From an uncultured Mailhella sp. (lineage in GTDB: Bacteria; Desulfobacterota; Desulfovibrionia; Desulfovibrionales; Desulfovibrionaceae): a DNA stretch of 11,539 bases. This document shows positions 1 through 6,075 of this stretch, piece by piece. The notes beneath the pieces are model-generated. The model was given only the letters and a program-made list of their open reading frames with translations, was not told where the DNA came from and searched no databases. The position numbers were made by a program, and so were the translations under genes. The stretch covers positions 1-11,539 of the forward strand of contig CALUWZ010000043.1 of the NCBI GenBank assembly GCA_944324625.1, in the 5' to 3' direction. Position 1 is the first letter of the stretch; every line of letters starts with the position of its first letter.

Positions 1-460
1 CACCAATCAGGGCCGCCACAGTGCCTATGGACAGATATTTGCTTCTGTCAATGCGCGAAGCAATATGACGCTGGGTAACGTGGGCTATTTCATGGGACAA
101 AATGCCCGCAAGCGAATCTTCATCTTCCAAATTGACAAGAAGGCCAGAAAATACGCATACATAGCCGCCCGGTGTTGCAAAAGCATTCAGCACGGGGCTA
201 TATATGACATTGGTTTCAAATTGAAAAGGCTGAGGAGGAACATTTTTTAAAATGCGTTCCACAACAGAACGAACATATAATTTGATTTCAGGATCTTCAA
301 TAATAGGCAGGCGGGCTTTGACAAGAATTTCAAATTCCTTTGCCAATTCCTTTTCATCCGCCACACTGAAATCTTTAAACAAAGCAGCCTTGGAAATATG
401 AATGGGGCTTATGACGGCCAGAAAAACCGCCATAAGCACCGCTGTAATTTTTTTCAGCAT
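1..460 (-). CDS. M48-family zinc metalloprotease (BepA/YfgC-like), C-terminus cut off by window edge
   Basis: Translating the minus strand from the ATG at 458-460 gives 153 residues with no stop before the window edge. Residues 1-25 look like a signal peptide: MLKK, then a hydrophobic run to about residue 20, ending near SKAA. The mature part begins with the FSVADEKELAKEFE stretch common in exported M48 proteases. It continues through NAFATPGGYVCVFSGLL (residues 92-108) to the zinc motif HEIAH at 123-127, in the context LSHEIAHVTQRH. Such proteins act in the periplasm, where relatives such as BepA degrade or chaperone misassembled outer-membrane proteins; that role is inferred from family only. 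A GAGGT ribosome binding site lies 5 bases before the ATG. The gene follows cysS by 61 bases on the same strand, with no terminator seen between them, so co-transcription is likely. The third zinc ligand and any TPR domain lie outside the window. Confidence 0.9.
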   Translation of the reverse strand, partial: MLKKITAVLMAVFLAVISPIHISKAALFKDFSVADEKELAKEFEILVKARLPIIEDPEIKLYVRSVVERILKNVPPQPFQFETNVIYSPVLNAFATPGGYVCVFSGLLVNLEDEDSLAGILSHEIAHVTQRHIASRIDRSKYLSIGTVAALIG

Positions 461-521
461 GGTACCTCACTGCCTGCGCAGAGCAGGACACTTAATGCCA
501 AGCCGTCAAGCAGGGCAAATA

Positions 522-1988
522 TTATGCACTGTAGCTGATTGCCCAAACTTGGCCGTTTTGAGTATCGCGGACTTCCACATGCATGGCGCCAAGTTCGGCA
601 CGAATGGCATCGGCACGGGCAAAATCTTTATTTTTTTTGGCTTCAAGACGTTCAGCCAAAAGCGCTTCGACTTTTTCCGCATCAATATTCAGACGCTTTG
701 CATTCAAATTGCGCAGATCAAGCAGAATTTGCGCGGGATTATGTCCGAATACGCCCAAAATCCGTGACCATATTTTTACTTCTTCAAGCACTTGTTCCAA
801 AAATGCCTTGGTACCGTCTTTTCCGCGCAGAGCCTTGTCTTCCAGTACGCGGTTTACCAGACGCACGGTGCCGAAAATGTGGCCGAGCGCGCCCGCAGTA
901 TTGAAATCATCGTCCATGGCCTGCAAAAAGGCCTCTTTCAGTCCGTTGAATTCTTTTGCAATATCTTCGGGCAGAGCCATTTTTTTATTAAAGTTTCCGT
1001 CAAGGGCTTTATGCACTTCAGCAAGGCATTCATATACGCGTACAAGGCCCTTTTCCGCATCATCCATAGTCACAAAACTGAAATCGATGGGACTTCTGTA
1101 ATGCTTGCTGAGCAGGAAGAAACGGAGAGCTTCAGGATGGCGCGCTTCCAAAATATCCCGAATGGTTTTAAAGTTGCCGAGAGATTTGGACATTTTTTCG
1201 GAATCAATCTGCACAAAGCCGTTGTGCACCCAGAAACGGGCCAAATCTTTGCCGAGGGCGGCTTCACTCTGGGCAATTTCGTTTTCATGGTGCGGGAAAA
1301 TCAAATCCTGACCGCCGCCGTGAATATCTAGGGGCAGACTGAGGTTTTTCTCGCTCATGGCAGAACATTCGATATGCCAGCCGGGACGGCCTTTGCCCCA
1401 AGGGCTTTCCCAAAACGGCTCACCCGGTTTTGCGGCTTTCCACAAAGCAAAATCCAGCGGATCTTCCTTCTCTTCACCGGGCTGAATACGGGCGCCGGAA
1501 CGCATGTCGTCCACATCACGGCCTGAAAGCTTGCCGTATTCATTAAAAGAACGCACTCTGAAATACACATCTCCGGAAGGAGTGGGATATGCATGCCCCT
1601 TGGCTATCAGCTTTTCGCAAAGTTCGATCATTTCGGAAATATATTCCGTTGCCTTGGGTTCAATGTCCGCACGGCGCACATTAAGCTTGTCCATGTCTTC
1701 ATGGAACGCTTCGATATAGCGCTCGGAAATTTCTTTGGAAGTCACGTTTTCCGCATTGGCGCGGTTAATGATTTTATCGTCAACGTCGGTAAAATTGCGG
1801 ACAAAAGTCACCTGATTGCCCTTAAATTCCAAATAACGGGCAATGACGTCAAAAACAACGGCAGAACGGGCATGACCTATATGGCAAAGATCATAGGCTG
1901 TTATTCCGCAGGCATACATGCCTACTTTTCCGGGCTCCTGCGGCACAAATTCTTCTTTTTTCTTTGTCATGGTATTATATATCAGCAT
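522..1988 (-). CDS. cysS: Cysteinyl-tRNA synthetase
   Basis: Class I aminoacyl-tRNA synthetase that charges tRNA-Cys with cysteine in the cytoplasm. At 488 residues it is close to the usual bacterial length (about 460-490). The ATP-binding HIGH motif is at residues 36-39 and the KMSKS motif at 265-269. The four zinc ligands that select cysteine are all visible: C27 in YACGIT, C208 in GWHIEC, and H233 and E237 in FPHHENE. The C-terminal anticodon-binding part ends in a RADAIRAELG-type segment. The ATG at 1986-1988 is preceded by TAAGGAG at good spacing, and a well-formed promoter lies further upstream, so this start is secure. The gene is transcribed divergently from ssb and is followed by the M48 protease gene on the same strand. 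Nothing essential appears to be missing. Confidence 0.98.
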   Translation of the reverse strand: MLIYNTMTKKKEEFVPQEPGKVGMYACGITAYDLCHIGHARSAVVFDVIARYLEFKGNQVTFVRNFTDVDDKIINRANAENVTSKEISERYIEAFHEDMDKLNVRRADIEPKATEYISEMIELCEKLIAKGHAYPTPSGDVYFRVRSFNEYGKLSGRDVDDMRSGARIQPGEEKEDPLDFALWKAAKPGEPFWESPWGKGRPGWHIECSAMSEKNLSLPLDIHGGGQDLIFPHHENEIAQSEAALGKDLARFWVHNGFVQIDSEKMSKSLGNFKTIRDILEARHPEALRFFLLSKHYRSPIDFSFVTMDDAEKGLVRVYECLAEVHKALDGNFNKKMALPEDIAKEFNGLKEAFLQAMDDDFNTAGALGHIFGTVRLVNRVLEDKALRGKDGTKAFLEQVLEEVKIWSRILGVFGHNPAQILLDLRNLNAKRLNIDAEKVEALLAERLEAKKNKDFARADAIRAELGAMHVEVRDTQNGQVWAISYSA

Positions 1989-2020
1989 AAAAACTCCTTA
2001 TTCGTGCATTGAATGTGCTG

Positions 2021-2049
2021 AGTATATATAATAAATCCTTTTCCGTCAA
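2021..2049 (-). promoter_or_regulatory. Sigma70-type promoter for cysS
   Basis: On the minus strand, TTGACG (2049-2044) and TATACT (2026-2021) are separated by exactly 17 bases. Transcription should start near 2014, giving a leader of roughly 25 bases that carries the TAAGGAG site before the cysS ATG. The boxes match the consensus at 5 of 6 positions each. Confidence 0.75.
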
Positions 2050-2107
2050 AGAAAAGGCGCATGCAAAAAATTTTTCTTTCCCGCAAAATCCGCACCTCTT
2101 TTTTCTG

Positions 2108-2135
2108 TTGTAATTATTTTTATTTCACGTATACT
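2108..2135 (+). promoter_or_regulatory. Sigma70-type promoter for ssb
   Basis: TTGTAA (2108-2113) and TATACT (2130-2135) are separated by 16 bases. Transcription should begin near 2142, leaving a leader of about 22 bases before the ATG at 2164. The TATACT box is the same form as that used ahead of cysS, which supports both calls. Confidence 0.7.
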
Positions 2136-2152
2136 TGAAAAGAAATTGAATC

Positions 2153-2156
2153 GGAG
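2153..2156 (+). promoter_or_regulatory. Ribosome binding site that fixes the ssb start
   Basis: GGAG sits 7 bases before the ATG at 2164. An in-frame TTG at 2146 would add six residues, but this ribosome binding site would then lie inside the coding region. The conserved SSB N-terminus (MLNKAMIIGRLG) also begins at 2164. Confidence 0.75.
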
Positions 2157-2163
2157 TTTATAT

Positions 2164-2658
2164 ATGTTAAATAAAGCAATGATTATAGGACGTTTGGGCC
2201 GTGAACCCGAACTCAAGTATACCCAAAACGGCATGCCCGTTACCACGCTGAACATTGCCACTGACGAAAGCTATCTTGACCGTGACGGCAACAGAGTGGA
2301 AAGAACCGAATGGCACAGAGTCAGCGTTTTCCAGCGTGCGGCAGAAAACTGCGCCCAATACCTGAGCAAAGGCAGTCTTGTATATGTGGAAGGCCGCATT
2401 CAGACAAGAAAATGGCAGGACCAAAACGGCCAAGACCGTTTTTCCACCGATATTGTGGCAAATACCGTGCGTTTTCTGGACAAAAAAAGCGACAGGAACA
2501 ATGATGACTTCGGCGATTCCTCCTATTCCGCACCCTCTGCCCCGCAATACGGCAGTCAGCGCGGCAGTCAGCGCAAAGCTCCCATGCAGGACCCCATGGA
2601 AGACTTGGGTTCACCATTTCCTTCCGAAGCAAGCGACATGGACGACACCCCGTTTTAA
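2164..2658 (+). CDS. ssb: Single-stranded DNA-binding protein
   Basis: Bacterial SSB, which coats single-stranded DNA during replication, recombination and repair and recruits partner proteins through its C-terminal tip. The 164-residue protein begins MLNKAMIIGRLGREPE, the standard start of the OB-fold. EWHRVSVF, with W50 in the DNA-stacking position, and the YVEGRIQTRKW strand follow. The OB-fold ends at about residue 110. A Ser/Gln/Pro-rich disordered linker comes next, containing a duplicated GSQR unit. The protein ends in DMDDTPF, a good match to the conserved acidic tip (DDDIPF in E. coli) that binds SSB partners. The gene has its own promoter and terminator and looks monocistronic. It is divergent from cysS and convergent with ndk. 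Confidence 0.98.
   Translation: MLNKAMIIGRLGREPELKYTQNGMPVTTLNIATDESYLDRDGNRVERTEWHRVSVFQRAAENCAQYLSKGSLVYVEGRIQTRKWQDQNGQDRFSTDIVANTVRFLDKKSDRNNDDFGDSSYSAPSAPQYGSQRGSQRKAPMQDPMEDLGSPFPSEASDMDDTPF
2551..2574 (+). repeat. 12-bp perfect tandem duplication inside the ssb linker
   Basis: GGCAGTCAGCGC occurs twice in direct succession (2551-2562 and 2563-2574). It encodes GSQRGSQR in the disordered linker of SSB and keeps the reading frame. Confidence 0.9.
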
Positions 2659-2692
2659 CCGCAGGCTTTTGCCGGACATTTTTATACATGCA

Positions 2693-2733
2693 GAAACCCC
2701 TTTCGGATTTTCCGAAAGGGGTTTCTTGTTTTT
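2693..2733 (+). terminator. Rho-independent terminator of ssb
   Basis: A perfect 15-bp stem (arms 2693-2707 and 2711-2725) with a 3-base TTT loop is followed by TTGTTTTT. It begins 34 bases after the ssb stop codon. On the opposite strand the tail is a poor U-tract (TTTCTGCATG), so it should work mainly for ssb, though it could also stop minus-strand transcripts leaving ndk. Confidence 0.88.
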
Positions 2734-2739
2734 CTGTTT

Positions 2740-3165
2740 CTATTTATTGAAAAGCAGTTCTTCCTCTTTGAAAAAAAATTTCCATTCCCGCATAAAGCTT
2801 TCTTCACTGTCAGAACCGTGCACGGCATTGGCAGTAATGTCTTTTCCGTATTTTGCCCGCAGCGTGTTCTTTTCTGCCTTTTTGGGATCGGTATCCCCCA
2901 TAAGGGCACGAAATGCCTCCACGGCATTTTCTTCATGCTGCAGCACAAAACAAAGTACGGGCGCAGAACACATATAACGGATCAGTTCGTCAAAAAACGG
3001 TTTATGCTCATGCATGGAATAAAAATTTTTTGCTTTTTCCTCAGTCAGTTTAACCAATTTCAGCTCAGCAAGCTGAAAGCCCGCCATGGCAATATCATCC
3101 AAAATTTTTCCGTATGCACGGTTTTCCATGGCATCAGGCTTAATAATGCCGAACGTAAAATGCAT
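2740..3165 (-). CDS. ndk: Nucleoside diphosphate kinase
   Basis: Transfers the gamma-phosphate between nucleoside triphosphates and diphosphates through a phosphohistidine, balancing NTP and dNTP pools in the cytoplasm. The 141-residue length fits the family. The start FGIIKPDA gives K9. Y49 in KNFYSMH, R86 and T92 in FRALMGDTDP, R103 in TLRAKYG, and the active-site signature NAVHGSDS with catalytic H116 are all present. The N-terminus is a few residues shorter than the common MxxERTL form. Its AGGAG ribosome binding site overlaps the stop codon region of the deacetylase gene, and only 10 bases separate the two genes. The two are therefore probably co-transcribed and possibly translationally coupled. 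The 3' end faces the ssb terminator. Confidence 0.97.
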   Translation of the reverse strand: MHFTFGIIKPDAMENRAYGKILDDIAMAGFQLAELKLVKLTEEKAKNFYSMHEHKPFFDELIRYMCSAPVLCFVLQHEENAVEAFRALMGDTDPKKAEKNTLRAKYGKDITANAVHGSDSEESFMREWKFFFKEEELLFNK

Positions 3166-3175
3166 AAAAAAACTC

Positions 3176-4537
3176 CTATAACGTTGCAGGCAGAGAAAAA
3201 ATCACACTGTCATCTTCATGGGCTTTCCAGTTTTTGAGTGCCTGCACGGTATTTTTTCTGACATGCCCGATGATGATAATGCGTTTATATTTTTTGGAAA
3301 GCATGTAAGCCCGTTCCAATTCTTTTTGTATGTCGCCGACCTTGTCGGAATTATCTATAAAAAAGTCCCGTTTTGCCACCATGAACTCATTTTCTTTTCC
3401 TATGCTGTAAAGCTTTGAGCGGGCAGCAGTCAAACTGTCCAGCACAGGAAAAAATGGCTTGATTTCCTGAATGGCACGATAAAATTTCACCACGGCAACT
3501 TCATCACTGGTAAATTTTGAGCCCATGTGATTGTTTAATCCCTGCACATTGGGAAGCTGCATAATATTCTTATGCAAAGTATCGCGAATTTCTTCATAAC
3601 TCATGGACGTGTACAGCCCCCCCGCCCCAATATCGATCTGTCTGCCGCCGCGGGCAAAAGCCTCCATGGGCTGATGCAAAAACACAGGCAGGCCTTTTTC
3701 ATGGGCAAGCACGGCAATGCTGACGCCATGCGTAGATTTGGGCCAGATGGAAAAAATTACGGGATAGGGCAAATCCATGCACTCTTTGGCCAAAGGCAAA
3801 TTTTCCCCGGCATCGTCAAGAACCAGCGTAATATAAGATTTTTTGCCGTTCAAAAGGCTGAACAAACCTATGCGCTCCTGCAGTTCGCGCAGGCGCACCA
3901 CATGGGTTATGCGGCCCTTATACTGAACATAATAAAAATTTTCTTCAAAATGTACGGTGCAGTCCAATTTTTTGCTTTTCAAAAAAGCCTGCAGTTTTTC
4001 AAAAAACGCCTTGTTTTCCTCCCCGAGATAATACATGTACTGAGCCATTTCGGGATGAACAAGCTGATACACCACAAAAGGAAAGGCCGTGCCGTCAAGA
4101 GAAAAATGAATATTGCTGTCGGCATAAACAAGCTGCTTGACAGGAATTTCCCGTTTCAGAAAACTGTCCATGGCTGCATGTATTTTCTGCACATCCGCCA
4201 AAAAATTTTTATCGTGCACATATTCTTTTTCTATCTGCCGCACCAAGTCGGGGAAAGGATCATGGTCCGCAAAATAAGCGGTAAAATACATATCCGAAGC
4301 ACCGTAACTGCTTTTATTTACCGCAAGATAACGCTTTGGCTCTTTTTCGGAAACAGGCCTGTTTTTTTCTTTTTCGGAAATAACGATAATGGATGCGGAA
4401 TCATGCAGAAAATGAGACAGCAGAGCGGAAATCCCGAAATATACCGCAAGACAGCAGGCAAAAAAAGCAAATCCCGTAAGAATGCGTTTCATGCCCGCCC
4501 AAAAATAATGACTTCCGTTATATTCTTTTTGACTCAT
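3176..4537 (-). CDS. Divergent polysaccharide deacetylase (YibQ family), membrane-anchored
   Basis: The C-terminal half (about residues 230-440 of 453) matches the Polysacc_deac_2/YibQ family. Visible motifs are LVLDDAG (D241, D242), FSIWP, FLHQPMEA (H288), GLNNHMGSKFT (N336, H337), VLDSLTA (D367), FFIDN (D395) and IIIGH (H425). These are the expected metal-binding and catalytic positions of the carbohydrate esterase fold. The true substrate of the family is not settled. A hydrophobic segment at residues 17-41 is a signal anchor, placing the rest in the periplasm. Residues 45-230 are a less conserved domain I cannot name. The chosen ATG at 4537 has only a weak GAGC site before it. An in-frame ATG at 4588 would lie upstream of the terminator hairpin and is unlikely. 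An ATG at 4492 (MKRILTG) is a possible shorter start. The gene lies between ctpA and ndk on the same strand. Confidence 0.88.
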   Translation of the reverse strand: MSQKEYNGSHYFWAGMKRILTGFAFFACCLAVYFGISALLSHFLHDSASIIVISEKEKNRPVSEKEPKRYLAVNKSSYGASDMYFTAYFADHDPFPDLVRQIEKEYVHDKNFLADVQKIHAAMDSFLKREIPVKQLVYADSNIHFSLDGTAFPFVVYQLVHPEMAQYMYYLGEENKAFFEKLQAFLKSKKLDCTVHFEENFYYVQYKGRITHVVRLRELQERIGLFSLLNGKKSYITLVLDDAGENLPLAKECMDLPYPVIFSIWPKSTHGVSIAVLAHEKGLPVFLHQPMEAFARGGRQIDIGAGGLYTSMSYEEIRDTLHKNIMQLPNVQGLNNHMGSKFTSDEVAVVKFYRAIQEIKPFFPVLDSLTAARSKLYSIGKENEFMVAKRDFFIDNSDKVGDIQKELERAYMLSKKYKRIIIIGHVRKNTVQALKNWKAHEDDSVIFSLPATL

Positions 4538-4548
4538 ATCTTGCTCAT

Positions 4549-4577
4549 AAAAAAAGGACTTGCTTCTGCAAGTCCTT
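4549..4577 (-). terminator. Rho-independent terminator after ctpA
   Basis: On the minus strand, AAGGACTTGC (4577-4568), loop AGAA and GCAAGTCCTT (4563-4554) form a perfect 10-bp stem that runs into a tract of seven T (4555-4549). It lies 55 bases beyond the ctpA stop codon and 11 bases before the chosen deacetylase start codon. It should therefore end most ctpA transcripts before the deacetylase gene. Confidence 0.85.
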
Positions 4578-4606
4578 ATGATATGCAAAATCAGCCGTTC
4601 TGTCTA
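4578..4606 (-). promoter_or_regulatory. Candidate promoter for deacetylase-ndk, abutting the ctpA terminator
   Basis: On the minus strand, TAGACA (4606-4601) and TATCAT (4583-4578) are separated by 17 bases. Each box matches the consensus at 5 of 6 positions. Transcription would start near 4571, inside the first arm of the terminator hairpin. Such transcripts would lack most of that arm and could not fold the full stem. The call is a sequence match supported by the need for a start site after the terminator. Confidence 0.5.
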
Positions 4607-4632
4607 TTGCTGCGGCAAGGATTTTTTGCGGA

Positions 4633-5916
4633 TTATTGTCTGATTTCCTGAATGACGGGCAGAGATTTCACCAGCTGCAGCGCCACGCGGAGCTGATTGT
4701 CTTTTTTCAGAATTTCCTTTGTTTCCATATCCTGCACGGCTTTTTCCTCTTTTGCTTTGCTGCCTGTTTCAAGATGTCTGGTCAAATCTTTTTCACGGAC
4801 GGAGAAACTGTCTTCCGCATCTTCGCGTGGATTTTCCCACAGCACCTCAAAATCGGGCACAATGCCTTCGGCCTGAATAGATTTTCCCGAAGGAGTATAG
4901 TACAGGGCAACGGTCAGTTTCAGCCCTGTTCCGTCAGGAAGCGGAATAACATTCTGCACGGAGCCTTTTCCGAATGTTCTTTCGCCCACAATAAGGGCAC
5001 GTTTTTGGTCACGGAGCGCACCTGCCACAATCTCGGAAGCAGAAGCGGAACCCGCATTCACCAGCACCACCACGGGAGCTTTGATGTCATCGGCCTGCTT
5101 TTGGGCTTTATATTCCAGTTCGTCGTTGCCGTCACGGCCTTTCATGGACATGATCACGCCCTCTTCAAGGAACATGTCCGCAATGTTGATGGCTGAATCC
5201 ACAAGACCGCCGGGATTGTTGCGCATGTCAAACACAAGACCTTTGACGGCTTTTTTCTTGGTTGCCTTTGCGTACTCTTTTTTCAGGTCTTCAAAAGTAT
5301 TTTCGCTGAAACGGGTCACGCGGAGCCAATAATAGCCGTTGTCCAGCTCTTTTACCTTTACCGTATGATACGGGATATCATCGCGTTTAAGTTTAATGGC
5401 AACGGGTTTACTGGAATTTTTATGCAGAACAAGCAGGGTAAGTTCCGTTCCTTTTTTTCCGCGCATGAGGGATGCCGCTTCGGAAAGGCTCATCTGATCG
5501 GTGAATTTGCCGTCAATGGACAAAATCTGGTCGCCGGCCTGAATGCCCGCCTTGTATGCGGGAGTGTCTTCAATGGGGGTTACAACGGTCACAATGCCGT
5601 TGGCAGTGGTAATTTCAACGCCTATGCCGCTGAATTTGCCCACATTGGTTTCCTGCATTTCTTTAAATTCGTCTTTGTCCATCATTACGGAATGAGGGTC
5701 AAGCCCTTGAAGCATGCCTTTCAGAGCGCCGTCAATAAGTTCGGGCTGCTTTACTTCTTCCACGTAATATTGTTCAACTATATCAAGAACCTGACTGAAA
5801 CGGCGCAAAGAATCATAATCCGCGTCGGCGCTTACGGCTTTCATAAACGTGCCGCCGCAGAGAAATGCCGCCGTTACGGCAGAAAAACAAAGTGTCATGC
5901 GGATAAATTTACGCAT
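4633..5916 (-). CDS. ctpA: S41-family C-terminal processing protease (CtpA type)
   Basis: Periplasmic serine protease of the carboxyl-terminal processing family, which trims or degrades envelope proteins using a Ser/Lys pair. The 427-residue protein starts MRKFIRMTLCFSAVTAAF, a signal peptide or anchor, with a possible cleavage site after KAVSADA. It continues with the YVEEVKQPELIDGALKGML helical region and LDPHS. A PDZ domain covers about residues 95-180 (GIGVEI, AGIQAGDQILSIDG, LMRGKKGT). The protease core follows: FDMRNNPGG at 230-238, NAGSASASE with the likely nucleophile S292, and TFGKGSVQ with K317 and Q321. The spacing of 25 between S292 and K317 equals that in Prc and CtpB. The start at 5916 is chosen because GGAGG lies 5 bases upstream; an in-frame ATG at 5937 has no such site. 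It has its own promoter and is followed by a terminator. Confidence 0.95.
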   Translation of the reverse strand: MRKFIRMTLCFSAVTAAFLCGGTFMKAVSADADYDSLRRFSQVLDIVEQYYVEEVKQPELIDGALKGMLQGLDPHSVMMDKDEFKEMQETNVGKFSGIGVEITTANGIVTVVTPIEDTPAYKAGIQAGDQILSIDGKFTDQMSLSEAASLMRGKKGTELTLLVLHKNSSKPVAIKLKRDDIPYHTVKVKELDNGYYWLRVTRFSENTFEDLKKEYAKATKKKAVKGLVFDMRNNPGGLVDSAINIADMFLEEGVIMSMKGRDGNDELEYKAQKQADDIKAPVVVLVNAGSASASEIVAGALRDQKRALIVGERTFGKGSVQNVIPLPDGTGLKLTVALYYTPSGKSIQAEGIVPDFEVLWENPREDAEDSFSVREKDLTRHLETGSKAKEEKAVQDMETKEILKKDNQLRVALQLVKSLPVIQEIRQ

Positions 5917-5921
5917 ATATG

Positions 5922-5926
5922 CCTCC
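5922..5926 (-). promoter_or_regulatory. Strong ribosome binding site that fixes the ctpA start
   Basis: Minus-strand GGAGG lies 5 bases before the ATG at 5916. It favours this start over the in-frame ATG at 5937, which would add seven residues (MHNLEAY) ahead of an otherwise normal signal sequence. Confidence 0.75.
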
Positions 5927-5950
5927 AAATTATGCAATGCGAATAATTAA

Positions 5951-5980
5951 ATTATACTTTTTTTCAAGGAATAGCAACAA
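5951..5980 (-). promoter_or_regulatory. Probable promoter for ctpA
   Basis: A perfect TATAAT lies at 5956-5951 on the minus strand. The best -35 candidate is TTGTTG (5980-5975) at an 18-base spacing. Transcription would start near 5943, about 27 bases before the ATG. The -10 box is convincing; the -35 box is mediocre. Confidence 0.55.
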
Positions 5981-6018
5981 TTAAAGCAGGCAATTTTTTT
6001 GTGCCGAAACGCAGCAAG

Positions 6019-6046
6019 TTGACTTATATGCAAAAAATTTTATACT
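6019..6046 (+). promoter_or_regulatory. Sigma70-type promoter for the unknown 534-residue protein
   Basis: TTGACT (6019-6024) and TATACT (6041-6046) are separated by 16 bases. Transcription should start near 6053 and give a leader of about 23 bases. It is divergent from the ctpA promoter and the two do not overlap. Confidence 0.72.
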
Positions 6047-6075
6047 GAACGCTACTCCATACCTACGAGGATTTT

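Noticed and set aside
461..521. A small GC-rich palindromic stretch between cysS and the M48 gene (around CTGCGCAG)
   Set aside because: Only 8 bases are self-complementary, the flanks do not pair and there is no T-tract, so neither a terminator nor an operator can be supported.
3572..4651. A 359-codon open frame on the plus strand opposite the deacetylase gene
   Set aside because: It shows no recognisable domain, has no promoter or ribosome binding site, and runs through the terminator hairpin. The minus-strand frame has the full set of YibQ-family motifs.
5365..5946. A 193-codon plus-strand frame opposite ctpA
   Set aside because: The minus strand encodes clear PDZ and S41 protease motifs across this stretch; the plus frame is a shadow.
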